Source of the DNA: Elusimicrobiota bacterium | Lineage (GTDB): Bacteria; Elusimicrobiota; Elusimicrobia; F11 | NCBI GenBank assembly: GCA_022072025.1 | Contig: JAJVIP010000026.1 | Coordinates: 1 to 64,000, forward strand | Length of the DNA stretch: 64,000 nucleotides | Reading direction: 5' to 3' | In this document: in pieces, positions 8,450 to 16,234 of the stretch | Position numbering within the stretch: position 1 is the stretch's first letter | Layout of the letters: each line of letters begins with the position of its first letter | Made by a program: the position numbers and the translations under genes | The notes under the pieces: generated by a model | The model's input: the letters and a program-made list of their open reading frames with translations, nothing else | Told to the model about the DNA's origin: nothing | Database searches by the model: none

Positions 8450-11400
8450 ATGATTGAACGAATTATTGAATTCTGCGCCCGGAACAAATTTATCGTTCTG
8501 ATCTTCACGGCCGCCGCCGTTGTGGCTGGCCTCTACGCCATGAAGCGTGTGCCCTTGGACGCAATCCCCGATTTATCGGACAAGCAGGTTATTATTTATT
8601 CACGCTGGGACCGAAGCCCTGACATTATCGAAGATCAGGTCACTTATCCGATCGTCAGCGCTCTCTTGGGTGCGCCGAAAGTCAAAGCCATTCGTGGTTT
8701 TTCCGATTTCGGTTTTTCGTATGTGTACGTCATTTTTGAGGACGGGACCGACCTCTATTGGGCGCGGAGCCGGACACTTGAGTATCTCTCCAAAATAACG
8801 CCCCGATTACCGGAAGGGGTTCGGACGGAACTGGGGCCGGATGCCACGGGCCTTGGGTGGGTGTTTCAATACGCACTCGTTGATAAAACAGGGAAAAATA
8901 ATCTGGCGGATCTTCGTAGTTTCCAAGATTGGAATTTGCGTTATTTGCTCCAAGCTGTTCCCGGTGTAGCGGAAGTCGCCTCGATTGGCGGTTTCCAAAA
9001 ACAATACCAAGTGATCGTTGATCCCAACGCATTGTCGTCGTACAACATTCCTCTGATGAAAGTCGTGGATGCGATTCGTGATGGAAATAACGATGTGGGC
9101 GGACGGGTTGTTGAATTTGCCGGCGCTGAGTACATGGTTCGCGGTCGGGGTTACGCCAAATCGATTAAAGATATTGAGAATATTGTCATCGGCCTTCCGA
9201 GTCGAGCAATGCCCACAAATGCGGCAGCACTCTCTCCAGGGATGTCTGGATCAGAATCGGGATCTTTACCGATGGCGTCGAGAGGAACTCCTGTCCTGAT
9301 TAAAAATGTCGCCCAAGTAGTTATGGGACCGGATATTCGTCGTGGCGTATCGGATTTGGATGGCCAAGGGGATGTCGTCGGTGGCATTGTCATTATGCGT
9401 GACGGTGAGAATGCATTAAACGTGATTCGGCGAGTCAAAGCCAAGATCGAAGAGATTCGCCCTTCGCTTCCAAAGGGCGTTGAGCTTGTGACGACCTATG
9501 ACAGGTCGGAACTGATTAAGGAAGCGATTCGCACAATTACCGAGGCACTCACCGCTGAGATGGTCATCGTGAGCCTGGTTATCATTGTTTTCCTTCTTCA
9601 TTTCCCCAGCGCATTACTGCCCATCACCAGTCTTCCGATTGCCACCATCTTAAGCTTCATCCCGATGTACTTCATGCGGATTACCTCGAGCGTCATGTCG
9701 CTCGGCGGCATCGCGGTCGCCGTGGCCGACATGGTGGACGCCTCGATCGTCATGTCGGAAAACGCGCATAAGCACATCGAGCAATGGGACAAGAAGGGAC
9801 GCAAAGGAGATATTCGGGCGGTTTTGATTCGCGCCATGCAGGAGGTCGGCCCCTCGGCCTTTTATTCTTTGTTGATCATGGCCGTCGCCTTTCTGCCGAT
9901 CTTTGCCCTGGAAGGCCAAGCAGGGCGACTTTTCAAACCCCTCGCGTATACGAAGAACCTGGCTTTGGCGATGGCTGCGATCCTTGCGATTACCTTGGCC
10001 CCCGCCGTTCGATTGCTGTTTACGCGCCTTGATCCTTATCGTTTCCGACCGGCTTGGCTCGCAAAGGTGGCGACTTGGTTGTTTGTGGGAAAGCTTTATA
10101 CGGAAGAAGAGCACCCGATCAGCCGTCCGATGTTCCGCCTCTATGAACCGGCGGTTCGGTGGGTCATTGAGCGCCGCAAAACAGTCATTCTGGGATCGCT
10201 GGCGCTGGTTTTGCTCACCGTCCCTATCTATTTTCGGATCGGCTCTGAATTTATGCCGCCGCTGGAGGAAGGCTCGATTCTCTATATGCCAACGACCCTT
10301 CCAGGTATCTCCGTAACCGAAGCCCAAAAGCTGATGCAAACGCAGGATCGAATTCTGATGGGTTTTCCAGAAGTGGAACGGGTGTTCGGGAAAGCTGGAC
10401 GTGCGGAGACATCAACGGACCCCGCGCCTTTTTCCATGATGGAAACGACCGTTCTTTTAAAACCGCATTCTGAATGGCGGACCAAAGAGCGGTGGTATTC
10501 TTGGCTTCCCGATTTCATGGAAGCTCCTTTCCGTTGGCTTTGGCCGAATCGAATCTCGTTTAACGATTTGGTGGACGACATGGATAAATCTTTGCGCTTC
10601 CCTGGCGTCACCAACGCCTGGACAATGCCAATCAAGAATCGGATTGACATGCTCTCTACGGGCATTCGCACGCCCATCGGCATTAAGATATTCGGAGCGG
10701 ATCTCAAGGAAATCGAAAAGATTGGCGGAGACGTCGAAAACATAATCCGCTCAGTTCCGGGCACGCGTAGCGTCTACGCCGAGCGCACCGCCGGCGGCTA
10801 TTTTCTGGACTTCACCTTAAAGCGGGAGCAACTGGCGCGTTATGGGCTAACGATCAAAGATGCCGAAATGGTCATCATGTCCGCCATCGGCGGTGAGACG
10901 ATCACCACGACAATCGAAGGGCGGGAACGCTATGGCGTCATCGTCCGCTATCCACGCGAGCTTCGCACGGACCTTAAAAAATTGGAGCGAGTGCTGGTGC
11001 CCACGATGACCGGCGCTCAAATTCCTATCGCCCAAATTGCGGACATTCAACTTGTGTCAGGACCGTCCATGATTCGAAACGAGAACGGGCTCTTGGCCGG
11101 TTATGTTTACGTCGATATCGCCGGCCGAGACATTGGTAGTTATGTGGAAGAAGCGAAGCAATTGGTTCGCGAAAAGCTCCAGATGCCCGCAGGGTATACC
11201 CTCAGTTGGAGCGGCCAGTACGAGAATCTGGTGGCCATGCGCGAACGGATGGCGGTTGTCGTTCCGTTGACTCTTTTCATTATTCTGGTGCTGCTTTATA
11301 TGAGCACGCGGTCATGGGTGAAAACGGCCATCGTTCTGACTGCCGTTCCGTTCAGCGCCATTGGAGCCGTCTGGCTGCTTTGGATCCTCGACTACAACAT

Positions 11401-11806
11401 GAGCGTCGCGGTCTGGGTGGGCATCATCGCTCTCTTGGGGCTGGATGCTGAAACCGGTGTCTTCATGCTCCTGTACCTGGACCTCGCCTATGACGAGCGT
11501 GTGAAGGAAGGCAAGATGCGGACATTTGATGATCTCAAAGAAGCTGTTATCCATGGAGCCGTCCGGCGAATCCGGCCGAAGGTCATGATGGTGGCCACGA
11601 ACTTCTTGGGATTTATGCCGATAATGTGGACGGTTGGAACGGGCGCTGATGTCATGAAGCGAATCGCAGCACCAATGGTGGGAGGCCTCTTCACATCCTT
11701 CGTGTTGGAGCTTTTGGTGTATCCGGCGATCTATTTCATTTGGAAATGGCGGTACGAGATGAAACATGGCCGAGTTATTTCTGAAGCAGAAAATGTAGGT
11801 GTATAA
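8450..11806 (+). CDS. heavy-metal RND efflux pump (CusA/CzcA family)
   Basis: Inner-membrane proton-driven pump of 1118 aa. It starts MIERIIEFCARNKFIVL, giving the first membrane helix, and contains the HME-RND signature region (AVADMVDASIVMSENAHKH, about residues 418-436), the porter domain Met-rich segments (FSMMETTV near 663), and the usual twelve-helix layout. An extra internal stretch (PSRAMPTNAAALSPGMSGSE, near 250) is longer than in E. coli CusA. It begins ten bases after the adaptor gene. Monovalent copper or silver is the likeliest substrate because of the adaptor domains, but Zn/Co/Cd export cannot be excluded. Confidence 0.9.
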   Translation: MIERIIEFCARNKFIVLIFTAAAVVAGLYAMKRVPLDAIPDLSDKQVIIYSRWDRSPDIIEDQVTYPIVSALLGAPKVKAIRGFSDFGFSYVYVIFEDGTDLYWARSRTLEYLSKITPRLPEGVRTELGPDATGLGWVFQYALVDKTGKNNLADLRSFQDWNLRYLLQAVPGVAEVASIGGFQKQYQVIVDPNALSSYNIPLMKVVDAIRDGNNDVGGRVVEFAGAEYMVRGRGYAKSIKDIENIVIGLPSRAMPTNAAALSPGMSGSESGSLPMASRGTPVLIKNVAQVVMGPDIRRGVSDLDGQGDVVGGIVIMRDGENALNVIRRVKAKIEEIRPSLPKGVELVTTYDRSELIKEAIRTITEALTAEMVIVSLVIIVFLLHFPSALLPITSLPIATILSFIPMYFMRITSSVMSLGGIAVAVADMVDASIVMSENAHKHIEQWDKKGRKGDIRAVLIRAMQEVGPSAFYSLLIMAVAFLPIFALEGQAGRLFKPLAYTKNLALAMAAILAITLAPAVRLLFTRLDPYRFRPAWLAKVATWLFVGKLYTEEEHPISRPMFRLYEPAVRWVIERRKTVILGSLALVLLTVPIYFRIGSEFMPPLEEGSILYMPTTLPGISVTEAQKLMQTQDRILMGFPEVERVFGKAGRAETSTDPAPFSMMETTVLLKPHSEWRTKERWYSWLPDFMEAPFRWLWPNRISFNDLVDDMDKSLRFPGVTNAWTMPIKNRIDMLSTGIRTPIGIKIFGADLKEIEKIGGDVENIIRSVPGTRSVYAERTAGGYFLDFTLKREQLARYGLTIKDAEMVIMSAIGGETITTTIEGRERYGVIVRYPRELRTDLKKLERVLVPTMTGAQIPIAQIADIQLVSGPSMIRNENGLLAGYVYVDIAGRDIGSYVEEAKQLVREKLQMPAGYTLSWSGQYENLVAMRERMAVVVPLTLFIILVLLYMSTRSWVKTAIVLTAVPFSAIGAVWLLWILDYNMSVAVWVGIIALLGLDAETGVFMLLYLDLAYDERVKEGKMRTFDDLKEAVIHGAVRRIRPKVMMVATNFLGFMPIMWTVGTGADVMKRIAAPMVGGLFTSFVLELLVYPAIYFIWKWRYEMKHGRVISEAENVGV

Positions 11807-11827
11807 TTTTTTCATCTTCCATGTGGT

Positions 11828-12715
11828 TTAGAAGCGCGGATGATGCTGAAGGGTTTCCCGAAGGAAAGTCATGTCGACGTGTGAGTAAATTTGGGTTTGC
11901 CTAATATCTCGGTGCCCTAGCGCGGCCTGTATCCCTCGTAAATTTGCGCCTCCATTCAAGAGATGCGTGGCAAATGAATGTCGAAGCTGGTGCGGTGAGA
12001 CGCGTCCTTTGATACCCGCTTGATTCGCCCACCGTTTCAAAAGCCACCAGAATGTCCCCCGGCTGATAGGCCGTCCTCTCGCGCTCAAGAAAAGATGTGG
12101 AGAGCTTGTGTTTGGTTGCCGGTTTCTCGCTTCAACATATTCTCGGAGACAATCGTTTAGGGTTTGCCCAAACGGGACGAGACGATCTCTCCCGCCCTTC
12201 CCTCGGCGAACACGAACGTAGCGTTCCTCGAAATTAACATCTCCAACCTTGAGATTCACCAATTCCGAAACGCGCAAACCCAAATTGTAGGCGGCGCTGA
12301 TCATTGTTTGAGTTCGAAGCGCGGCGAACTTAAGGGAAACCAATGGGGTCAAAAGTCGACCCATTTGGACTACAGACAAAGGTTCAGGAATAATGTGTTC
12401 GAATTTCGGGAGTTTCATGCCTGCTGTCGGATCAGAAGGCAATAGGCTTTCTGCGTAGAGGAATCGGTGGAACTGGCGAACGGCTAGCGCGAGGTGAAAA
12501 ACCGAGCTTGGTTTAAGCCCAGCGCGTTGCCGCGATCCAATATACGCCACGATGGTTTCTTTCGTGGACTCGGCGAGGGTCGCGCCTTGTTTGGCGACGT
12601 CACGGAGGTAGCCTTCAATCTGGCGGCGGTAGGCCGACTGGGTGGCGAGTGATAGCCCGCGCTCCACGCGCAAGTGGGCAAGGAACCTCGCCAAAAGGCC
12701 GGCGCTGGCCGTCAT
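11828..12715 (-). CDS. tyrosine recombinase / integrase (XerC/D type)
   Basis: Site-specific recombinase of 295 aa with a SAM-like core-binding domain (residues 1-100) and a catalytic domain carrying the full set: Arg in LGLRVSELVNL, a Lys in the beta hairpin (RRGKGGRDR), HQLRHSFATHL, the His of ALGHRDI and Tyr in QIYSHVD. It is the last gene of a leftward operon; its ATG overlaps the previous stop as ATGA (12712-12715). Grouping with small orphan genes and nearby phage genes points to a mobile-element integrase, not the housekeeping XerC/XerD, though the sequence is close to the latter. Confidence 0.85.
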   Translation of the reverse strand: MTASAGLLARFLAHLRVERGLSLATQSAYRRQIEGYLRDVAKQGATLAESTKETIVAYIGSRQRAGLKPSSVFHLALAVRQFHRFLYAESLLPSDPTAGMKLPKFEHIIPEPLSVVQMGRLLTPLVSLKFAALRTQTMISAAYNLGLRVSELVNLKVGDVNFEERYVRVRRGKGGRDRLVPFGQTLNDCLREYVEARNRQPNTSSPHLFLSARGRPISRGTFWWLLKRWANQAGIKGRVSPHQLRHSFATHLLNGGANLRGIQAALGHRDIRQTQIYSHVDMTFLRETLQHHPRF

Positions 12716-13023
12716 AGGTTGACCGAGAACACCACCGCGCCGGTGGCGGATTTGAATTCGACGGTTTTGGCCTTTTTCATGCTGTCGGCCGAGGCCATGT
12801 TCTTGATCGCCTCGGCGACGTTGACCGCCGTCATTCGACGGTGGGCCTCCATCGACGCCTCTTTGTGATCGGTGAAGATCGTGACGTTGTCGTCGGAGGT
12901 CAGCCCGCCTTTGAATTGGCGCTCAATCCCATCGATGGTCGTCTCAAACAAGATATCGGCCAATTCGCTGGTGGATTTGGCGTCGACCACCACCCAAAAC
13001 TTGTCGCCTTGATTAATTCGCAT
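12712..13023 (-). CDS. orphan protein in integrase operon (103 aa)
   Basis: Start placed at ATG 13023, seven bases after an AAGGAG site; a longer frame to 13182 lacks support. A soluble, mixed alpha/beta protein, beginning MRINQGDKFWVVVDAKST, with no recognised motif. It overlaps the downstream integrase by four bases (ATGA) and the upstream gene by 11 bases, so the products are probably made in fixed proportion. A phage or integrative-element accessory function is inferred from context only. Confidence 0.6.
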   Translation of the reverse strand: MRINQGDKFWVVVDAKSTSELADILFETTIDGIERQFKGGLTSDDNVTIFTDHKEASMEAHRRMTAVNVAEAIKNMASADSMKKAKTVEFKSATGAVVFSVNL

Positions 13024-13486
13024 GGCTGTTCTCCTTGGGTTTGAGGACGCGCACGTGTTTCTTATCGTTCTTCTCGATCTTCCACCCTTTGCGCGAGAAG
13101 GAAACCATGCGGGCCCGGACGTTTGCCTCCACGTCTTTTCCTTTGGCGAGATCCGGCGCGTTTTTAATCGCGAGTTCCGCAATTTCCTTCACGGTCTTTC
13201 CGCCCGCGAAGAGCATCGGGTCAATGGTGGCCGATAGCGATTCCTTACTCGGCTTTCTGCCGCCTTTGCCCCGGCCGCCGCCATTGGCGCGGATAAGAAT
13301 TTTCGCCTCTTTATTAACCTCGGCGTCGCGATACGGCTTCAGTTCGTAATTCTTGACGACGTCGATCTCGTTATCCGATCCGCTGATTTTCAGTGTCACC
13401 TTATCGCCCTTGTGAGCAATCACCGTGACCGGCGTTCCTTTTTTTGAAAGGTACTTCTGGCCTACTTTTGCGTCGATGGCATTCAT
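13013..13486 (-). CDS. orphan protein in integrase operon (157 aa)
   Basis: Starts at ATG 13486 behind AGGAGG. The N-terminal 50 residues (GQKYLSKKGTPVTVIAHKGDKVTLKI) look like a small SH3/KOW-like beta barrel. The central segment is basic and Gly-rich (GGGRGKGGRKP, near residue 70). The rest resembles a short helical DNA-associated domain. A nucleic-acid-binding role is possible from the basic patch. The gene lies in the middle of the four-gene orphan cluster read towards the integrase. Not recognised. Confidence 0.6.
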   Translation of the reverse strand: MNAIDAKVGQKYLSKKGTPVTVIAHKGDKVTLKISGSDNEIDVVKNYELKPYRDAEVNKEAKILIRANGGGRGKGGRKPSKESLSATIDPMLFAGGKTVKEIAELAIKNAPDLAKGKDVEANVRARMVSFSRKGWKIEKNDKKHVRVLKPKENSHAN

Positions 13487-13487
13487 G

Positions 13488-13724
13488 TTAGCGCCCTCCT
13501 TTTTTTGTTGTGACGTGTTTCTTGAAAACGGCGAAGTCCACGCCCTTGCATTGTGGTCCCTCGATTTTTCGAATGATTCGTAGAAGATGCGCGATCCATT
13601 TCTTGTCTTGCCCGAGCTGATCCTCCGGCCCCAGTTGGCCCGACTCGATCTGGCGGATCTTCGATCCCAGTGCTTCGACGATTTCCACCCAATCGCTGAG
13701 GGTAAATTGAATTTCGTTTCTCAT
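13488..13724 (-). CDS. small orphan protein (78 aa)
   Basis: Start set at ATG 13724, which has GGGAGATTGAA immediately upstream; the frame is open further to 13751, but that would overlap the previous gene by 26 bases. A mostly helical soluble protein (DWVEIVEALGSKIRQIESG). It ends one base before the next start in the operon. No motif is recognised. Confidence 0.5.
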   Translation of the reverse strand: MRNEIQFTLSDWVEIVEALGSKIRQIESGQLGPEDQLGQDKKWIAHLLRIIRKIEGPQCKGVDFAVFKKHVTTKKGGR

Positions 13725-13725
13725 T

Positions 13726-13956
13726 TCAATCTCCCTGATCTTCGTCGTCATTTTCTTCGCCGATGTCGTCCACGTACTCGAGCACCGTGGCGAGGAGATG
13801 GTCGTAATCGCCAGCCATCGCTTTGGCCGTCATCTCCTTCACCTTGTCGCCTTGCCCTGCTTGGCGAAGCGCTTTGCTCACTCGTCCCAAGATTGCGAAG
13901 GCATTGCCGTCTTCTCCTACCAGTCTGAATTTTGGTTTGGGCTTGTTGTCGCTCAT
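13726..13956 (-). CDS. small acidic orphan protein, first gene of integrase operon (76 aa)
   Basis: Start at ATG 13956 with a strong GGAGG site. Residues 1-15 are basic (SDNKPKPKFRLVGEDGNAF), the middle is helical and the last 12 residues are almost all Asp/Glu. The pattern NAFAILGRVSKALRQAG with GDYDHLLATV resembles short proteins encoded in phage early regions. It is the promoter-proximal gene of the leftward cluster. Function is unknown. Confidence 0.55.
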   Translation of the reverse strand: MSDNKPKPKFRLVGEDGNAFAILGRVSKALRQAGQGDKVKEMTAKAMAGDYDHLLATVLEYVDDIGEENDDEDQGD

Positions 13957-14149
13957 TTGGCCTCCGTTATTTGCCCACGTTGCGCCATTCGTGCAACCCG
14001 TTGCCCCGTTTGGGCTATTTATTGCCGCTTTGTCCGGACCCAAGTACAGCTACTTCGCGAATCAATCAAGGCCTTTCTTCGATGGAAAACTAGAGAGGAA
14101 CCACTACCTTCGTGTGGGGAGGGAAATCAAGTTCCATTCCTTTTAGAAG

Positions 14150-14165
14150 TGTGATCCCCATCACA
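14150..14165. promoter_or_regulatory. CRP-type operator upstream of the tat-moco operon
   Basis: TGTGATCCCCATCACA is a perfect TGTGA-N6-TCACA palindrome. A -10-like TATTAA lies at 14184-14189, about 29 bases beyond the operator centre, which is the class II activator geometry (operator near -41.5). The same palindrome occurs at 21825-21840. The likely ligand protein is the CRP-like regulator encoded at 20505-21179. Confidence 0.7.
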
Positions 14166-14268
14166 TTCGCTATTCCCAGCCTTTATTAATCTCCAACCAT
14201 TATTAAGGCTTCTCTAGCCTTTTTCTCTAAGGTGGAATTTCTCCATGATGAGAAGAAGGCCGATCGGT

Positions 14269-14387
14269 CAGTGTTGAAAAATACTGGTCTCCCGAGGTCG
14301 CCTCAGGCGACCGAATTGGAAAAGAGCCAATACTGTTTCTTTGGCCAGACATTCTTTTCCAGCTCAATGGGATGTCTGGCCTTTTTT
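14269..14387 (+). promoter_or_regulatory. structured leader RNA of the molybdenum-cofactor operon
   Basis: Three perfect or near-perfect hairpins follow in tandem: CAGTGTT/AATACTG with a GAAA loop (14269-14286), GGTCGCC/GGCGACC with a 3-nt loop (14296-14312) and ATTGG/CCAAT (14315-14331). Next comes a strong terminator hairpin (14343-14387) 24 bases before tatA. The placement, in the 5' leader of a Moco biosynthesis operon, is where Moco-sensing RNAs are known to occur. I cannot confirm the conserved core of that riboswitch by eye, so it may be a different attenuator. The rest of 14044-14268 holds only the operator and promoter; no gene is seen. Confidence 0.5.
14343..14387 (+). terminator. 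intrinsic terminator / attenuator in the tatA leader
   Basis: GGCCAGACAT (14343-14352) pairs perfectly with ATGTCTGGCC (14372-14381) and is followed by six T (14382-14387). It lies downstream of the predicted operon promoter and upstream of the first gene, so it would attenuate the operon and not end an upstream gene. Confidence 0.75.
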
Positions 14388-14410
14388 ATTGAAGGCAAAG
14401 GAGGAAGGTT

Positions 14411-14608
14411 ATGTTGCCAAACGTTGGATGGAGTGAGTTGTTGATTGTTCTGGTGATTGTGCTTGTTCTTTTTGGGGCGAAGCGATTGCCGGAGCTTGCA
14501 AAAAGCATGGGGTCTTCTCTGAACGCCTTTAAGAAAGGGATGAAAAATGGGTTCGAGCCCGATGAAAAAGACGCGAAGGAAACAAAAGAGCAAACGAAGT
14601 TAAGCTGA
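14411..14608 (+). CDS. tatA: twin-arginine translocase subunit TatA/E
   Basis: A 65-aa protein with one N-terminal membrane helix (ELLIVLVIVLVLFGAKRLPELA) and the family FG hinge followed by an amphipathic helix and a charged tail. It forms the Tat pore that exports folded cofactor-bearing proteins. AAAGGAGGAAGGTT precedes the ATG. It is the first gene of the Moco operon; tatC lies nine genes later. TatA and TatE are not distinguishable at this length. Confidence 0.9.
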   Translation: MLPNVGWSELLIVLVIVLVLFGAKRLPELAKSMGSSLNAFKKGMKNGFEPDEKDAKETKEQTKLS

Positions 14609-14616
14609 CAACGATT

Positions 14617-15102
14617 ATGTCTTCATTTTCACATCTGGATTCCAAGGGGCAGCTCTCGATGGTGGATGTCTCTGAAAAGGACGTTACCCGTCGGGAAGCG
14701 GTTGCCGGTGGCGAAATACGAATGAATCCCGACGTTATTGAACAGATCAAAGCCTGGAAAATAGCCAAAGGGAATGTCCTTGAAACAGCTCGCCTCGCTG
14801 GAATTATGGCGGCCAAAAAAGTCGATCAATTGATTCCTCTTTGCCATTCGGTGCCCTTGGAGGGGATTGGTGTCGATTTTGATGTGAAACAAGACAGAAT
14901 CCTTATTCGAGCGACTGTTCGATGTTCAGGGAAAACCGGTGTTGAAATGGAAGCGCTGACCGCAGCCACCGTCGCTGGCCTCACGATCTATGACATGTGC
15001 AAGGCGGTGGATAAAGGCATGACTGTTGGGCCGTTCGTATTGAAAAGGAAATCGGGTGGTCGAAGTGGTTTATACGAACGTGCCGAGTGTGATCCATCAT
15101 GA
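14617..15102 (+). CDS. moaC: cyclic pyranopterin monophosphate synthase MoaC
   Basis: Second step of molybdopterin synthesis, converting the MoaA product to cyclic pyranopterin phosphate. Family landmarks are present: MVDVSEKDVTRREAVA near residue 15, the conserved Lys/His block KKVDQLIPLCHSVPL near 65-80, the GVEMEALTA signature near 108 and the catalytic DMCKAVDKG near 127. Length 161 aa is standard. It overlaps moaD by four bases (15099-15102). Confidence 0.95.
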   Translation: MSSFSHLDSKGQLSMVDVSEKDVTRREAVAGGEIRMNPDVIEQIKAWKIAKGNVLETARLAGIMAAKKVDQLIPLCHSVPLEGIGVDFDVKQDRILIRATVRCSGKTGVEMEALTAATVAGLTIYDMCKAVDKGMTVGPFVLKRKSGGRSGLYERAECDPS

Positions 15103-15341
15103 GTCTGCGGCTTCTGTTTTTTGCTCAAAGTTCGGATTGGGTGCATCAGCGTCAATTGGAATTGGATTTGCCAACACCAAAACGAATCGTTGATCTGCTT
15201 TCGGAGGTTCCAGGTCTAAATCCCATTCTAGAGAAAATGAAGTCTCTTCGAGTAGCGGTCAATCACGAGTTTTCACATTTTGATTGCGAGGTTAAAAATG
15301 GCGATGAGGTTGCTTTCATCCCTCCCATCAGCGGAGGATAA
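15099..15341 (+). CDS. moaD: molybdopterin synthase sulfur carrier subunit MoaD
   Basis: Ubiquitin-like 80-aa protein ending in the obligatory Gly-Gly (PPISGG) that carries the thiocarboxylate sulfur. The frame shows VAFIPPISGG at the C terminus and MSLRLLFFAQSSDW at the N terminus. The start overlaps the moaC stop (ATGA). The GGAGG spanning its last codons is the apparent ribosome site for moaE. Confidence 0.92.
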   Translation: MSLRLLFFAQSSDWVHQRQLELDLPTPKRIVDLLSEVPGLNPILEKMKSLRVAVNHEFSHFDCEVKNGDEVAFIPPISGG

Positions 15342-15342
15342 G

Positions 15343-15720
15343 ATTTCGTTTTTAACTCACGATTCCTTGTCATTGGTGACCGCGGTTAAATCCGTAGAGT
15401 CCAAGGAGTGTGGGGCGGTGGCGACATTTTCGGGATGTGTGAGGGACACCGAAAAAGAAGAATTAATTTCCGCCATTCATTACGACGTTTATGAGCCGAT
15501 GGCGGAATTGGAATTCGGGAAAATTGTGCGGGAGTCAGAGGAGCGGTGGCCGGTGAAGGCGTATGTTCAGCATCGAGTCGGTCGTGTTCCTGTCATGGAG
15601 GCCAGTGTGATTGTTGCTTGTGCGGCGCCCCACCGAAAGGAAGCATTTGAGGCGTGTGAATATATTGTCGAACAGTTAAAGGCCAATGTCCCCATCTGGA
15701 AAATACTTTATGAAAAATAA
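15343..15720 (+). CDS. moaE: molybdopterin synthase catalytic subunit MoaE (probable ATT start)
   Basis: Large subunit of MPT synthase; the C-terminal catalytic region LKANVPIWK carries the two conserved Lys, and AAPHRKEAFEACEYIVEQLK matches the family. MoaE proteins usually begin about 20-35 residues before the GAVATFSGCVRD block, which falls exactly at ATT 15343. That codon lies five bases after a GGAGG site and one base after the moaD stop. ATG codons at 15298 and 15304 would add residues inside moaD without a good ribosome site. With the ATT start the protein is 125 aa. Function is certain; the start is a prediction. Confidence 0.85.
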   Translation: MSFLTHDSLSLVTAVKSVESKECGAVATFSGCVRDTEKEELISAIHYDVYEPMAELEFGKIVRESEERWPVKAYVQHRVGRVPVMEASVIVACAAPHRKEAFEACEYIVEQLKANVPIWKILYEK

Positions 15721-16234
15721 TCGTCCCCTCACTGTTGCCATCCTGACCGTTAGCGACCGCTGTTCTCGTGGTGAATCGGAGGACAAAAGCGGTCCGCGTC
15801 TGTGTGAAATCGTGTCAGCCAAAAAATGGGACGTTGAGGAAATGGAAGTGGTTCCGGATGAGAAGGACGAAATTCAAGACGCGTTATTGGCCTGGTGCGA
15901 CAAGGGGACAATTTCGCTCATTCTGACAACGGGCGGAACGGGGTTGTCGCCTCGTGATGTGACGCCGCAAGCCACGCGCGAGATAGTGGATAAAGAAATT
16001 CCCGGTCTTGCGGAACTCATGCGAAGCGAGGGACGAAAGTTCAATCAATTTTCTGTGCTTTCTCAGGCCGTGGTCGGAGTCCGAAGAAAAACACTCATCA
16101 TTAACTTACCTGGGAACCCTGCTGGGGCGGAACAAGCTCTCGGGATTATTATGGAAATGATTCCTCATGCCCTGCACATCATGGCCGGTGGTGACCACCA
16201 TCATAAGGAGGCGCGACATGCTCACACCGCGTGA
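15710..16234 (+). CDS. mog: molybdopterin adenylyltransferase (MogA/MoaB family)
   Basis: Adenylates molybdopterin before Mo insertion. Start at ATG 15710, overlapping the moaE stop. The protein shows VAILTVSDRCSRGESEDKSG (residues 9-28), the TTGGTGLSPRDVTPQAT nucleotide/MPT site (about 76-92), and the LPGNPAGAEQAL motif (about 139). Length 174 aa is normal. MogA and MoaB cannot be told apart here, so the symbol is generic. The His-rich tail (GGDHHHKEARHAH) is unusual but short. Confidence 0.9.
   Translation: MKNNRPLTVAILTVSDRCSRGESEDKSGPRLCEIVSAKKWDVEEMEVVPDEKDEIQDALLAWCDKGTISLILTTGGTGLSPRDVTPQATREIVDKEIPGLAELMRSEGRKFNQFSVLSQAVVGVRRKTLIINLPGNPAGAEQALGIIMEMIPHALHIMAGGDHHHKEARHAHTA

Noticed and set aside
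9650-10339. 229-codon minus-strand ORF inside the RND pump gene
   Set aside because: Shadow of a strongly conserved pump sequence; no start signal or family features.
11828-12715. Housekeeping XerD
   Set aside because: Catalytic residues fit both, but coupling to four orphan small genes and nearby phage genes favours a mobile-element integrase.
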